64,000 nt of DNA from Tetrastigma voinierianum (lineage: Eukaryota > Streptophyta > Magnoliopsida > Vitales > Vitaceae). The first letter of the stretch is position 1. Each line of letters begins with the position of its first letter. This document shows positions 12,421 to 24,204 of this stretch, one piece after another. The DNA lies in the NCBI GenBank assembly GCA_016808115.1, contig JAEQBH010002430.1:186001-250000 (forward strand). The letters are read 5' to 3'. A program made the translations under genes and the position numbers. Below the pieces are notes generated by a model. It saw only the letters and a list, made by a program, of their open reading frames with translations. It ran no database searches and was not told where the DNA came from.

Positions 12421-13250
12421 TTAATCCTGGAATGCCCTCTCACACAAGTCATTCCACTCAAACTTGACCTCATTCCTGGTTAACCTCGTCATAGGCGCAG
12501 ATAACAGGGAGAAGTCCTCAATGAACCTCCTATAATACCCTGCCAATCCTAAGAAACTGCGTATCTCAAAGATTGACTTTGGTCTCTCCCAACTCATAAC
12601 TGCCTCAACCTTCTCTAGGTCCACGGATACCCCTGAAGCTGATACCCTATGCCCCAAGAATCTCACCTCAGTAAGCCAAAACTCACACTTTCTGAATTTG
12701 GCATACAACTTATGCTCTCTCAAGGTCTAGAGAATTCCACCTCGCGACCCTCGTGGATCCTCCTCGACTTAGAGTAGACCAAGATGTCAATCCACAAAAA
12801 CCACAACGACCGATCTAGGTAAGGCTGAAACAATTCTATGTAAGATCCATGAATTCCATCGAGCATTTGTCAATCCGAACGACATCACTGTGAACTCGAA
12901 ATGCCCATATCGCGTTCTAAACGCCGTCTTAGGGATATATGCCTCCCTAACTCTCAACTGATGGTAGCCGGTGTGGAGATCTATCTTGGAGTAGACCTGC
13001 ACCTCTCTCAACTGATCAAACAAATCATCGATCCGCGGTAAAGGGTACCTATTCTTGATGGTAGCCCTATTTAACTGCCGATAATCTATACACAACCGAA
13101 GAGTCTTGTCCCTTTTCTTGGCAAACAAAAACTTGAGTGCCCCAAGGTGAAGTGCTCGATCTAATGAAACCTCTATCCAACAATTCATGCAAATGGACCT
13201 TGAGCTCCTATAACTCAGTAGGCGCCATTCTATGCAGAGTCATATAAATA
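12421..13250 (-). pseudogene. Reverse transcriptase of element C pol
   Basis: The frame at 13188-12787 shows FLFAKKRDKTLRLCIDYRQL, NRYPLPRIDDLFDQL, VYSKIDLHTGYHQLRV (catalytic Asp in SKIDL), IPKTAFRTRYGHFEFTVM and ends at VVVVFVD. The second half of the FVDD active-site box and the DILVYS segment are in another frame because one extra base (A at 12789 or 12790 on +) sits between the two catalytic Asp codons. The 12723-12421 frame then has KLYAKFRKCEFWLTEVRFLGH and FLGLAGYYRRFIEDFS, the thumb/connection region. The MPFGLTNAPA box is changed to MSFGLTNARW. Order protease-RT-RNase H-integrase marks Ty3/gypsy, and the wording fits chromoviruses of the Tekay/Del type. Non-functional. Confidence 0.92.
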
Positions 13251-13860
13251 GGCGATGTACTAGGGTGCAACTCAATAACGAAGTCTACATCCCTATATGG
13301 AGGTAACCTCGGTAGTTCATTCGAAAAAACATCCTCGTACTCACAAATCATTCTAGGTAGATCCAAATCTTGTCTCACCTCTTCTTCCAGGGTAAGGCTT
13401 GCCAGCCACCCTATCAATTGCCCGTGCCACTTCGAGTCGTACATGGCTCGGGGTAAAGCTTCATGCTTATCCCCCTGAAACGTAACACAAGTACCATCAA
13501 GTGTGAAGGTAGTAACCCTCCTATAATCAGAATCAATGACGACTCGATGTGTCATCAACCAGTCCATCCCAAGGACGACATCAAACTCCGACATGTCCAT
13601 GACCCTTAGGTCCACAGTGAGTAGAATCCCCGAGATCTCCAACTCATAATTCCAACATGTCTGATCAACCTCACCTCAATTCCTAGCAGGGGAGAACCCC
13701 ATGCAACGATCGTCGAAGGTTTCCAAACTCTAAGCCCAAATATTTCACACATGATGTTGCAACGAATGAATGAGATGCACCAGAATCAAACAATACTATC
13801 GCCTATAAGCGAAAGAGTAGAATATACCCTGAATGACCGTCTGATCTGTAAGCTTAGTTT
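13251..13860 (-). pseudogene. Protease region of element C
   Basis: On minus, ~13795-13765 encodes LFDSGASHSF, the retropepsin active site (DSGA). The frame 13642-13208 gives DMSEFDVVLGMDWLMTH, the hydrophobic-hydrophobic-Gly flap-side box, followed by the linker VFSNELPRLPPYRDVDFVIEL that precedes plant chromoviral RTs. A stop and a frame change separate the active site from the rest. It would have processed the polyprotein as a dimer. Confidence 0.85.
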
Positions 13861-15001
13861 GAGGTGTGATGGCATAGACACGCCCCTGGGTCCTTGAAGT
13901 CCCGGCCTATGAGCCTTGTCCTCGACCTCGACCCATGCCTCGGCTCATGTGGCCCGTATGCGAAATAGTAGGTGCTTGTGCAGCACCTTGGGACTAATAC
14001 TGTCTTCCCTGGCCTATGGCGGGGTAAGGAGGAATAAACTGCATCCGTGCATGCCTCATTGATGATCGTAATCGGTGTCCCATAACTTCGATCCTCGCTC
14101 CAAGTACCCCATCTCGCAACTGTGCTGGTGGCACTGAAAAACATACTGTCTTGCTGGCTAGGAGCCTTGAAGTGTCTCCCATCTTGGGATGACTGAGCCT
14201 AGCCTTGGCCTTGGTAGCCGCGACCCTGTCTTTGAAACCCTCGCGGAGCATAATTTCTCTGCTTCTTTCCCGAGCTAGAAGAAAAGAGTTGACTCTCCTT
14301 CCTCTTATCACCAGCACCTGTATCCCCGATGCTTTGTGCGTCATCCACTTCTCTCTCTATGGCCATAGTTGTCCTAACCATCGAGTCTATATCTTGCACG
14401 AGGAGTCCCACAATTTTACTTCAGATGGATAATTTCAAACCATCCTCAAATTTCCTCACTTTGGCCATGTCCACGGCCACATAATCATCTGCAAAATGTG
14501 CTAATTCGGTGAACTTAGCCACGTATTCGAGCACCGTCATCGTTCCTTATTTTAACTCTAGGAACTCCCGAGATTTTGTATGTTGTGCAGATGCCAGGAA
14601 ATACTTGCCCATGAAGAACTCACGGAACTCTTCCCATGTCATTGCCTCCAAGTTCCTCGAGGCTTTGACCCAATCCCACCATATTTGGGATTCACCCTCT
14701 TGTTGGAATGCAGCTAGCTTTATTCACGTGGCATCGGAGGTGATCCCCATAGCCTTCAAAATCTTGCCAACTTGCCAAAACAAATGATTGACTTCCATTG
14801 GTTCCCCTTCTCCCTTGATGGTTGGAAGATGATGTGCCTTAAACCTCTGGAGGTTACTCGATCCTCCCTGGCCCACGTTTGCACTAGCCTGTGCAATGGT
14901 GGTAGCCACAATGCTCGCCTATGCAACAGAAGCTCGAGTACTCCATTAGTGTGACATGACACCTTATCCCCGGGTCCCGCTTGACAACCCGCCAACTCCA
15001 T
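13861..15001 (-). pseudogene. gag of element C
   Basis: Reading minus from about 15000, with a likely start at 14909 (MATTIAQASANVG), the sequence carries the capsid domain of plant chromoviruses: WQVGKILKAMGITSDAT, ESQIWWDWVKASRNLEAMTW, EEFREFFMGKYFLASAQHTK, REFLELK (then a stop), GTMTVLEYVAKFTELAHF and MAKVRKFEDGLKLSI. After another stop come MAIEREVDDAQSIGD and a basic Ser-rich tail (SSSSGKKQRNYAPRGF). The expected CCHC knuckle near 14150-14100 is scrambled (FSVPPAQLRD region in shifted frame). A second CCHC-adjacent segment, ending in GRGRGQGS-like residues, leads to the protease. Gag would form the particle and bind genomic RNA. At least three stops or shifts; non-functional. Confidence 0.88.
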
Positions 15002-15007
15002 TTAAAA

Positions 15008-15020
15008 CCTATGATACTGG
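15008..15020 (-). other. Decayed tRNA-iMet primer site next to LTR B
   Basis: CCTATGATACTGG on + is the complement of a degraded TGGTATCAGAGC (8 of 12 bases). It lies between the gag start and the edge of LTR B at 15021. It may belong to element C or to a B-type element; see the mosaic finding. Confidence 0.5.
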
Positions 15021-17742
15021 GTGTCCCGATATCAAACTCATTCTGTCTTCATGTATCGGGAGACCTATTCCTCATATTTAATTCACAAATATACAAAAAT
15101 ATATGATAGATCATTTTAATTAATAGTCCATTTACAGTATTTTTTTACAAATAAAAAAAGGTATACATGAACTATATCCGTACTCATCCATATGCGGTCG
15201 CCCACTCGTGACTGATCGTACCTGTGGGGTCCCACGATGGGGTGAGCAATGCCCAGTAGAAAGTTTTCCTATAAGGGTTACTCCCTACCTAAAATGCACA
15301 TGTAATGGCGTACATAAACATCAATCACATTTCATACAATTTATGCAACATTATATGAAATGTTCCATGTCATGCATGAGATGTGACCTCTCATGCTCAC
15401 AACCCGAGTCCCACCGACTCCCCACACCCGGGTAAATTGCTGGCGAAACCACCATTGGTATTAACCCAATGATTCTTAAACCATTGGACAACCTCTCCAA
15501 TTTTAATTTATCAAATCATGATTTTCTTCTTTGTAGGCCACTTACTTTCGGGGTTTTCACTGCAGGATCGCCGCACGCCTTTCCAACATTCGTGAACTTA
15601 CATCGCTGGGAGTCATGTCTTAACCGTGAATAACATCAGTCTTTCACCTTGGGGGGGATCTACCCAACTTGCTCCGCCCAAAACATGTAATTTATCATTT
15701 TGATCAATTTACACTCCGTGAGTCTCAACCTCGACTCTCATTCAATTTTTTCGAGCTCACGAGCCATCTACCAACACCTGAATACTCAACACCATGCAAC
15801 CCAATAATTCGACTGAGCGATGTGACCGTGCATATGAAATGCATGAGGCCAATGCATTTTCCCATGTTATATGGCAAAGAGTGCTACATGAATATTGATA
15901 CACCATGGATAAATATAATTTTTACATATAATTACATCCATGCAATCCATGTTAATACATCAAATAGCATATACTAACATGATACTTTTCACACAACATG
16001 CTATTCACATAAGCCATAACACACAACAAGGTCACAATCTTAGACCTATCCAACAGGGTACCTCACGGTCCCTTCTCAACATGAACCAGTTTGGTTCCAT
16101 GCATCCATACATCATTCCGCAATTAAACGAATAATGTCATACAACCTTCCTTAGGCTAACTCATGACAATTCCTACCTAATACAATAGCCTATAACATGC
16201 CATGCAATAGTCATGTCAAAACCCGACTATTTACATCGACACAACCAAGCAACCTGCACACTTGGTGAAAAATATAGGTTTTCAGAAAGGTTATGATCCC
16301 CTACTACCCTCCATAGGCACATGGATGGAATCGTGACTCAATGGGCTTTCCATAGAGTCCAAGCACACCCGAAACGGAGTTCAAACGAAGAAGTTATGAC
16401 CTTCCGAAGTTGGAGGCCAACAATAAAAAAAATGACAATTTTGTCCTACCCGAGCTGTTGCACACCATAGCGTGCTGCTCCACTTTGGATGAATTTCTGA
16501 GCCTTAAGGGTTCGGAATTTGGATATACCTATTTTGAGGAGATATGTTCTCCTATAAGTCTATTTTATTAAGAAATTTGAATCACTCAATTCGGATGAGT
16601 GATGACCAAGTTATGACCAAAATACAGTCATGGGTTTGAAGGGGAAAATTGGATAGTACCTCCCGGAATCAAAACCCACCTCAAAACCCGTCATGAACGA
16701 TCCGAAAACCGGACACAACAAAGTCCAACATGCATTTTCCAGCAGTCCCGAACCAAAACCGGTTCGGATACCGACCTTCAAAACCCGGTCCCGGACTGTC
16801 CGAAAAGCAGTCTCATAAATTCCCACCATTTAGTCCCATCATCTTGAGACTAAATCACACGGCCTAATCTGACCCCTGAAACAACCATACCATTATATGT
16901 CCTTTAGGCTAAAAATAAACCGAGTAGGAAAATTCTCTACCTTATGGAGTTTGTCGAAACTCTAAGTTTTTGGTGTCCACATGTAGATCGTGCTACGTGT
17001 ACCAACTTTAGTACTCGGACCGTCGAGCTTCGACCGTCAGAGCGTCGGGAAATCCTCCATTTTCTTTCTCTCATTTCCTTTCCTTTTCCTTTTTTCTTTT
17101 CTCCCTTCCTTTTTTTCCCTCTCTCTTTCTACTAACTCCTCTCCTCTACGAATTCTTTTTTTCTTCTTTCTTTCTTTTCTTTCCTTTTTACTTCTCTTTT
17201 TCTCTTTCTCATTTCTTTCTTCTCATTTTCTCTCTACGAATTCTTTTCCTTTCCTTTTGTTTTTCTTTTCCCTTTTTCTTTTCCTCTTTTGCTTTTATTT
17301 TCTCTTCCTCTTGGATTTGCATTGACCGAATGTCAAAGGAGGCAATTTCCTCCTCTCTTCCTCGTTCCACATGTGTGGTCCATACTTTTCCTTCTTTATT
17401 CTTTCATTTATTTATTCCCTTTATGACATCATACAACATGTGGCTTAATGCAAGCCACATCTTCAAGTGGACCACATGGCTTTGCCAAGTGTCACTCTCT
17501 TGGGGTGCCATTTGGCATCCCCTAAACCATGCCTTGTGTCATTCGACACCCTACGCCTCGAAAAACGTGAAATTCCAACTATCTTGGAATTCGACGAAAT
17601 TCGACGTGGTAACTAGATTTCACGAGACGATTTCAACGGAGGAGTCCATTTCGTCATTCAAGATCTAGAAACATTTCGGTTTCTCAATCGAAATTACCTT
17701 TTTACCCTTTATCCATAACTTTGGATTTTCCAGGGTTTCACA
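15021..17742 (-). mobile_element. LTR B1 (antisense chromoviral LTR)
   Basis: It matches the LTR starting at 18718 (shared 'atatttaattcacaaatata', 'aaaaggtatacat', the accaactttagtactcgg block) and ends at the right ...CAGGGTTTCACA, the complement of a TGTGAAACCCTG start, followed directly by an antisense polypurine tract. The left end lacks about 100 bp relative to the second copy. It carries a hairpin at 16828-16857 and a CT-rich tract at 17060-17310. Its position makes it the 3' LTR of the short B element on its right, and at the same time it abuts the gag of element C on its left. Confidence 0.7.
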
Positions 17743-17757
17743 TTCTCCCCCCTTTAA
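17743..17757 (-). other. Polypurine tract of the B element
   Basis: TTCTCCCCCCTTTA on + gives the sense purine run AAAGGGGGGAGAA next to the LTR start, followed by 'aaagaatttcctcccgaaattcc', the conserved chromoviral upstream box. Confidence 0.8.
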
Positions 17758-18580
17758 AAGAATTTCCTCCCGAAATTCCTCACACATGCACATTAACTCA
17801 CCTGCATATGTTACCTCACCATGAGCAGAATCCCTGAGATCTCTGCCTCACAATCTCGATATATCTAACCAACTCTCACCCTAGATCATAGGGGAAAATT
17901 TCCAAACACTGGCTCTTCCAGAGGCCTCAACCTCCAAGCCCAAACCTACCACACAGATGCAATAATGAACATGATGCATCAGATAGGTAAAAAACAAGTG
18001 GTGCATGGCTGGCACCTTGTGGACGACCTCTACGTCCCCGTCCTCGACTTGCCATCTACACATGTCAAATGGCAACAAACATTATTTAATTTCATTTCAG
18101 ACTAACTAGTAATGCACATGCCAATTACTAATAGACATGACAACCATGAACGGTTCATCACCTGAGTGGTGCTAATTGCCAACCACTCCTTTTTGTTTAT
18201 TTCAACAAAGTTCAACACTTTTCGGTTCATTTCATTTTCCGAACCCCTAAGGTTATGGTTCCTAACCTTAGCATTCCACTTTTTCCTATATACATTATGC
18301 CATGCATATAATTTTCCCCACGTAATTACCACACAATCACATTTCCCATATACATCATATCGTGTATATGTTTTTCGTGTAACACACAATCATGCAATCA
18401 CAAACATGGAACACTTATCCGAACACAACATGAAACACACCATGCATGCATGGGTCTAAGCCCGTCCTGACAATCCAAAGAGTATTTAAACTGATACTGC
18501 TATGACGTTGGTATTAATTTCACCACAATAGTCATGGCCTAAGCCCATGTCCCTCAAGCCCTAGGTAGTCATATACCTAT
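17758..18580 (-). pseudogene. Deleted internal region of the B element (gag-start and protease fragments only)
   Basis: Only about 0.8 kb separates tract and primer site. 17820-17995 matches the protease-flanking stretch of element C at about 13620-13800 (for example 'agaatccc.gagatctc', 'cataggggaaaa.tttccaaac', 'gatgcatcagata'). 18025-18075 matches, in complement, the gag start of element F (acacgtgtagatggctagtagagg at ~61725-61750). The leader 18080-18560 also corresponds to F's leader. RT, RNase H and integrase are absent. No open frame is left. It is a deletion derivative that would depend on proteins from another element. Confidence 0.65.
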
Positions 18581-18717
18581 GCTCTGATACCAAGCTGTGA
18601 AGCTGGTATCAGATATCAGGTGCCAGGTAATCATAACCAAGCACTACATTGCAACTGCATATCCTAAGCCCATGCCCAGCACGCTACAGGTAATTGTATA
18701 CCTTAGGTCTGATACCG
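18581..18717 (-). other. Two tRNA-iMet primer sites in a tandem duplication
   Basis: GCTCTGATACCA at 18581-18592 is the exact complement of TGGTATCAGAGC. A second copy, GGTCTGATACCG (10 of 12), lies at 18706-18717, next to LTR B2. Each is preceded by 'cctaagcccatg', so about 54 bp were copied about 125 bp apart. In addition TGGTATCAGA at 18604-18613 faces the first site and can form a 10-bp stem with it. Confidence 0.75.
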
Positions 18718-19505
18718 TCGTGACCTCTATCACGAGGTCCCTTTGATAACTTCCGTCGACTGCAAAAAAGCATTGGATAGCCAGATTGTCCCAGATATCC
18801 CTTTCATTGTCTCATATATTGAGACCCATTCCTACATATTTAATTCACAAATATACAAAAATATATGATATACTATTTAATCAACAGTCCATTTAACAGT
18901 CCTTTTTATACAAAAAAAGGTATACATGTTTTGACAAAAACAAAACAAAGCCTCATCCGGCTCTCATCCCTCATGTGGTCCACGTATGCGGTTGAGGCAC
19001 CACTGCAGGACCCATACACGAAAGGGTCCGCAGCGGGGTGAAAGCCAACCAGTAGTGATAATCTCTACAAAGGTTACTCCCGCTAAGTGCTGTGTGATCA
19101 GGCGACGTACACGTCCCCGGTGAAAATAATCTGCATGAACAGTGCATGTCTTGGCCCAGATCTGTCATGGCCGTATAAAGTGCGCGGCTTCCCTCACATG
19201 CACATGCGAAGTGTGACAAATCCTTGGTAGTACCAATGACACACACATATCTTAGAAACCCCTTAGTCTCTTTGGTTTGGTGGGTGTTTGTGGTGATGAT
19301 CTGGGGTGGGTCTGGGCTCTGACGGTCTCGCGGCGGTGGGCGTCCAGGTGTGTCTTCTTTGGACAACGCTTTTGGATCACACCGCGGGTCCTCTTACACC
19401 CATGTTATAGAACTTTCGGGATCACACGCGAGGTCCTCGCACACCAGTATTACAGGCTTTTTCACACGGAGGTTAATGGTCCCACTTCTTGCTCGCTCAT
19501 TACAC

Positions 19506-19595
<90 letters not shown>

Positions 19596-20403
19596 AAACG
19601 GTGAGACATTTGTGCCAAGATGTCGTCTAAAGAAATGCGAGCTCCTTTACCCGTTTCATCATGATGATGATGACTGGCACCCATGCACACACACCCAGGC
19701 ATAATCGATGTCACATTGCATATGCGTCTCTTAATGCGCATGTTCTCATGTCACATGTATGATGCACAACACATGGAACATTCTACTCGTCGTACTTCAT
19801 GCGAGTACCCGTATAAACATATATAATTCACATCCGTTATGTTAATACATTTAAATACACATATATTGACATATCTTACACATATTCAGTATATTGTAAA
19901 TCACCGGCAATAACACCACAAAACATTTCACATAAAGCGGCCATTCAGGCCATACTCGGCCTTAAAATTCATATAGTGAAATTTTAATTCTCTAACTACT
20001 TGACTAAAAATTTATAGCCACAATTTAACTGGCGTCTCGAAAAAACGGTTCATAAGAAAACCCATAACGATCGGCTTGAGTCCCAAGCCCGATCACCCGT
20101 AGCTCTGAGGCGGCCTAATCTGCGGAATATATATATATATATACATACATATTTTTTCCATTTTACCGATTACGGGCTGACTCAGAAATCTAAGCCAACC
20201 TCAAACTCGTCTTGCACGATGCGAAAAGCGCGTACAAACAAAGTCAAACATACATTTTCAACAGTCAGGGCCAGCAGGCCGAATGCGACCTTCAAAGCCG
20301 GTCTCGGGCTGTTCGAAACTTGATCATGGTGGCTTCCGGTCCTGTGGTCGGTCTAACCCACACGGTCATTTACGACTCTTAAATGAAAAGGAACCCGAGT
20401 AGG
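18718..20403 (-). mobile_element. LTR B2, left part
   Basis: It begins TCGTGACCTC next to the second primer site and follows LTR B1 block by block ('acatatttaattcacaaatata', 'aaaaaaaggtatacatg', the cacacaccca...gatgtcaca segment) up to 'gaacccgagtagg'. The continuation 'agagaaaccctaccttatggag' is at 30884-31427, because LTR K and element J lie in between. A (TA)n tract at 19508-19592 expands a short AT-rich spot seen in LTR G at ~42590. Confidence 0.65.
19508..19592. repeat. (TA)42 microsatellite
   Basis: An uninterrupted run of about 85 bp of alternating T and A. It gives spurious Ile-Tyr reading frames on both strands. It sits inside LTR B2 at the place where LTR G has only 'cattatttatattctttat'. 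Confidence 0.97.
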
Positions 20404-21389
20404 TGATTCATGCCACAATAGGTGTACGAGAATCAACAATATTTATATCCTAAAACTCCTACTACCATAGAAAAGCTACTGCAGTATAATGGCTCTAGGG
20501 TCGAACTCAGGGATGGGTTTTCTTCGTGTAAAATGATTTATAGTTGATTGAAAATGGTGATTTCACTTTGGATTTGGGGTTTCTTGTAAAAGCAGTAGGA
20601 TTGATGGTTTGAAAAACTAGGAATGTAGTGAAATAAAGTGTAAGAGAACTCCTTGAAGTCTCGGGCCACTGGGCTTGGGGTTCTAAGGCAACTGAAATGT
20701 CCTCGGATCCTTTTCCTCACGTTGGGGAGGATGACCTATAGTCATTTCCCGAACTAGATCTTCGTTTGTCTATAAAAACTAAACTCTAAAAGTTTTTCTC
20801 ATAATATACAGCACTTATTAACCATTAATGTTCCAAAGCAGTGAAAACTGGTCCTTCGATCTAACCTGCAGAGGCAAATAAATGGCAATCAAGTGAGCAT
20901 CAGTGGATCTAGCAATAAGTATCCACTTAAGCCTTAAAGCTTACCACAAGTCTTGACCAATCCAAAGGTACATTACAAGGGTTTAAACTAAAATTGAGAT
21001 GCGAAACATAAATGATAATAAATGCGATTAGTGACATGGAGACTGATATTTTACCTCAGAACCTTATTGATGACCCTCCTCTTCAAGGATGAGGGTTTAG
21101 CCAAACATCCTTGAGGTTGTCATCCTCAAGGGGGTGTTTGGCGAATTGAGAAAGTCTGAAAGGGAGAGAAAATGAGGAAAATCACGAGGCGGGAGAGAAT
21201 TTGAGAAGCTTTGGCGTAATTTTATTGATTGATAGTGATTGGCGATTTTATGGGAAGCAATGGGGCTTATATACTTCGAGTCAAGGAAATTACAAAAGTA
21301 TGGAAACAAAGAAAATTACATTAAGGGCGGTTTAGGAAAAAATCACGAAAAGTAGTCGAAAAGTTGAATTGAAACCTTGACAAACGGGG
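20404..21389 (-). mobile_element. LTR K, left part (antisense, split by element J)
   Basis: It starts TGATTCATGCC on + and the companion part at 30505-30883 ends GGCACTAATCA, so on minus the LTR would read TGATTAGTGCC...GGCATGAATCA, about 1.37 kb in all. 'gtcgaactcagggatggg' near 20490 is the complement of a segment near the 3' end of Tat/Athila-type LTRs. It lies within LTR B2 ('gagtagg' before, 'agagaaacc' after). No clean TSD. Confidence 0.5.
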
Positions 21390-22030
21390 TGATGAGCTTG
21401 AAAGTCATCCATTTTTTAGTCCATTTTTACGATCTATTTTACTATCTAAACAAAGGCGGTTATGTGCGGAATTATGGAATAACTAACCAAAGTTGTTAAA
21501 TGTGAGGAATTCAAGAAAAGAAGAATTTTGCGAAAAAGAAGCGAGAGGAAGAGTGGATGAGCGTTAATGAGATAATTGGTGAAATAGTTGCGGCCCGAAA
21601 GAGGCACACAAAGATGAAGGAACCTGATGTCGTGAAGCTTTGGCAGCAATCAAAATGCATATCCAGGTTGCAGCGGTAAAACTCGGTCGGAAAGCAAGCT
21701 TACTTGAAACGAGAAGCGGTGAGAGTTAAAGAAACTCGGTGAAACTGACCCGGAAATGAAGAAGAAGAAGGCTTCATGTAGCGACATGCGAATCTTTGTC
21801 GTGGCTTTATCGACAATCTGAAAGCGATCATGGCGATAGTAAGGTTTGTAGCGACAACGATAGTGAAGAAAGTCGCGACATCCAACTGAATAAGATCGAG
21901 CTTGTCGGCGACATCGGGGAAACTTGGAAGAAATTTGATAGAATTCGCTGACGAGGAAGTACTATAAAGCGTGACGGGTTTGAAAAAAAATGGCCCGATG
22001 TACTTCAAGTATTTGTCGCTGACAGAGGGC

Positions 22031-22330
22031 GATGTCGTGACATGGACTTGCTTTCAGGTTAGTCGCGGAGTTCTGGGCGATGTCGCGACGAAAGATTGGT
22101 GTCGCGACATGCGGGAACTCGATAAGTGAAACACAAGGCCATAAGGCGATGTCGTGACAAAAGATTGATGTCGCGACATCATGAGCGACCAGTTGAAACC
22201 TGCAAAGGCATAAAGTGATGTCGCGACAAGAGATTGATGTCGCGACATCCGAAAACACCAGTTGAAAGCTGTAAAGACTTAAGTTGATGTCGCGACGTGA
22301 GATCGATGTCGCGACATGGATGATGTCGCG
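22031..22330. repeat. 69-bp tandem array of paired TGTCGCGACA palindromes (5' LTR of J)
   Basis: The left palindrome of each pair starts at 22081, 22150, 22219 and 22288, exactly 69 bp apart, and its partner starts 19 bp later (22100, 22169 and so on). The 10-mer TGTCGCGACA is its own complement; in some copies one base is changed (TGTCGTGACA, TGTCGCGACG). The spacer text aaagattga/gagattga is conserved. Additional single copies flank the array (22032, ~22322). Confidence 0.92.
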
Positions 22331-22424
22331 ACAAGAGGGTGAGGTCAGAGCTTGAACGATGGCAGGCTAGATCCGCCCGGAAATCCACGAAAGAAGGCGT
22401 GGGATTAAGGGCCCAGGCGAAACC

Positions 22425-22432
22425 CTATAAAT
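22425..22432 (+). promoter_or_regulatory. TATA box of element J 5' LTR
   Basis: CTATAAAT after AAGGGCCCAGGCGAAACC. The 3' LTR (28899-28907) and the solo LTRs at 45368 and 8190 have the same GGGCCC plus TATAAA arrangement, so transcription should start some 30 bp downstream, near 22460. Confidence 0.65.
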
Positions 22433-24010
22433 CACGCAGCTACCGAGAAGAGAAAAGGTCGCGGTGACGAGCGAAAGATACGGGTAGCGAGAGAGCTTCA
22501 TTTTTTTATTTTCTTTTCTTTATTTTCTTTTATTTTATTTTTTTTATTTTTACATTTTAGTAAGTAAGTAGATTAGATTATTTTCAATTTCTTTGTAACA
22601 TTTAATTTTAAGGATGCAGGATGTTATCGTTTTGAGTAGAAGTGAATGAATTAATTCTTTTCAAATTACTACACTGGAATGTTGAAGTTGGACAAATTTA
22701 CGAATTGTTTCGATTTCAAATTGCGGTCGTTCTTATGATCGGAGGAATCTTTGTAGTGTGTAATTCGGTAATTGAGGAACCAAGAATCGAGGAACCCAAT
22801 TAAGTTAATGCTATTGTCGAATTTTATCTTCCCCGTAGTAGTTTACAAAGCAGCCTTTTGAATTTCGCTTATGAATTTACTGGTTATGGGTTTACTGTTG
22901 ACCAATACGCTCTTATACCCGTTATAAGATTTGCCTCTATTGCTCGATTTCAAGGAGGCCCTCCAGTGACATAGAGAAGGCATTCCCGAGAGTTATGAAC
23001 AATTTCAAGGTATATTAACCCCGCTATTCGAGATCTAATGAGCTTTGCATGTTTACTCGATAAATCTCTTCTCACTTGAAATCAAGAAAGTTGGAATGAG
23101 TTATCAATTTAAACAAGCAGAGTTCACCTCAATTCGAATAGTGAGGCCAATCCCGTGTTAGCTGAGATCTAATCAAGGAGAGGGTGATCTATTCTAATTT
23201 TGAGGAAGAGAATCCGGAAGGTATATCCCGTTGGACTGATAACTTGGGAGCTATATTTACAACCCATAAATGGGTATGAAGTATTGCAAAAGAAAAATAC
23301 CCAGACAAGGAAATAATTTTTAAAAGTAGTTATTTAATTTCGTCTTCGAGAGAATCGTGTACCAGATAATGAAATGTGGAGTTCGAGAGATCCAAATTGC
23401 ATCGCTTAAACACCTTGACAGATTTTAAAACCCGAAATACAAGGCAAATTTATCAATGTTTACTACAGAATCGATATCACAGCATTGTCTTGATGTTCTC
23501 TCTAAAAGATAACTATTCAAAGTCCATCTATTTTCTTAACCATTCATTATTCTTTATTCTCTTATATTTCAGCTTTATTTGATTTTCTTTTCTTTCCTTA
23601 TTTGTATATTTTCCAAATTTTCTTAAGCAGGATCACCATTATCATTTTGGCGCCTAAATAGTATGGATCTTGAAAGAAGCTAGTGGTAGTTGGTTTAGAA
23701 TTCTTGAGATCTCTGTGGGATCGATATCTGACTTATATCCATTTTATTACTTGTCGCACCCGCACTTGCACATCGTGCCAAAACCAAAATTGAAAATGAT
23801 TTACTCGAGGAGATTTTTGGTTTACATAGTAGAAGACTTAACAAGCTCCCGCGCCTAATACGGATTAGATAATAGTCCTTGGTAATAACGTCATAAATTT
23901 GTATATGTCATTTGGTCTCGCAACAAGTTTTATGGTTCAGTTAGCCACTCCTTTGGTTAATTGGGTCATAAATTTGTACATGTGTTTTGGTCTGAAGTCA
24001 ACAAGTTTTA

Positions 24011-24033
24011 TGGCGCCGTTGCCGGGGATCGAA
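24011..24033 (+). other. tRNA-Asp primer-binding site of element J
   Basis: TGGCGCCGTTGCCGGGGATC plus GAA, 23 bases, is from my knowledge the exact complement of the 3' end of plant cytosolic tRNA-Asp(GUC) with its CCA tail. This primer choice is typical of Tat and Athila-type Ty3/gypsy elements. It is 7 bases after the LTR end. Despite the age of the element it is undamaged. Confidence 0.93.
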
Positions 24034-24204
24034 AGAATTTATTAAATCAATATTCAGACGAAAGAAGGAAATACTAATTTGGACATTTTAAAGAAAAAGA
24101 ACAAAAATAGCTTTTCAAGCAGTGGTTATTTTGGCCACTAACCTTTAACAAACCATATTGAAAATATTTGTTGACCAGGCTAATCCTATTGATCTGAGTA
24201 TACT

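Larger units (their letters stand above)
21390..24003 (+). mobile_element. 5' LTR of element J
   Basis: TGATGAGCTTG...AGTCAACA, 2,614 bp, colinear with the 3' LTR at 27903-30504 (2,602 bp). It carries a 69-bp palindrome array (22030-22330), a TATA box (22425-22432) about 15 bp after GGGCCC, a T-rich stretch (22500-22560), and the conserved 'caaggaggccct.cagtgaca' segment shared with the solo LTRs at 8190 and 45368. It is followed by a 7-base spacer and a primer site. The outer flank ACGGGG (21384-21389) compares with ACAGGG at 30505-30510. Confidence 0.9.

Noticed and set aside
16990..17325. Phe/Leu/Ser-rich frame that looks like a membrane protein
   Set aside because: It is the CT-rich tract of LTR B1; the same artefact occurs at 30938-31453 and 2303-2503.
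19277..19741. Open frames with long Ile-Tyr runs on both strands
   Set aside because: They are translations of the (TA)42 tract.
22031..22330. Regular palindromic repeats suggesting a CRISPR array
   Set aside because: The spacers are repeats themselves (69-bp unit), the context is a plant LTR, and no cas genes exist.
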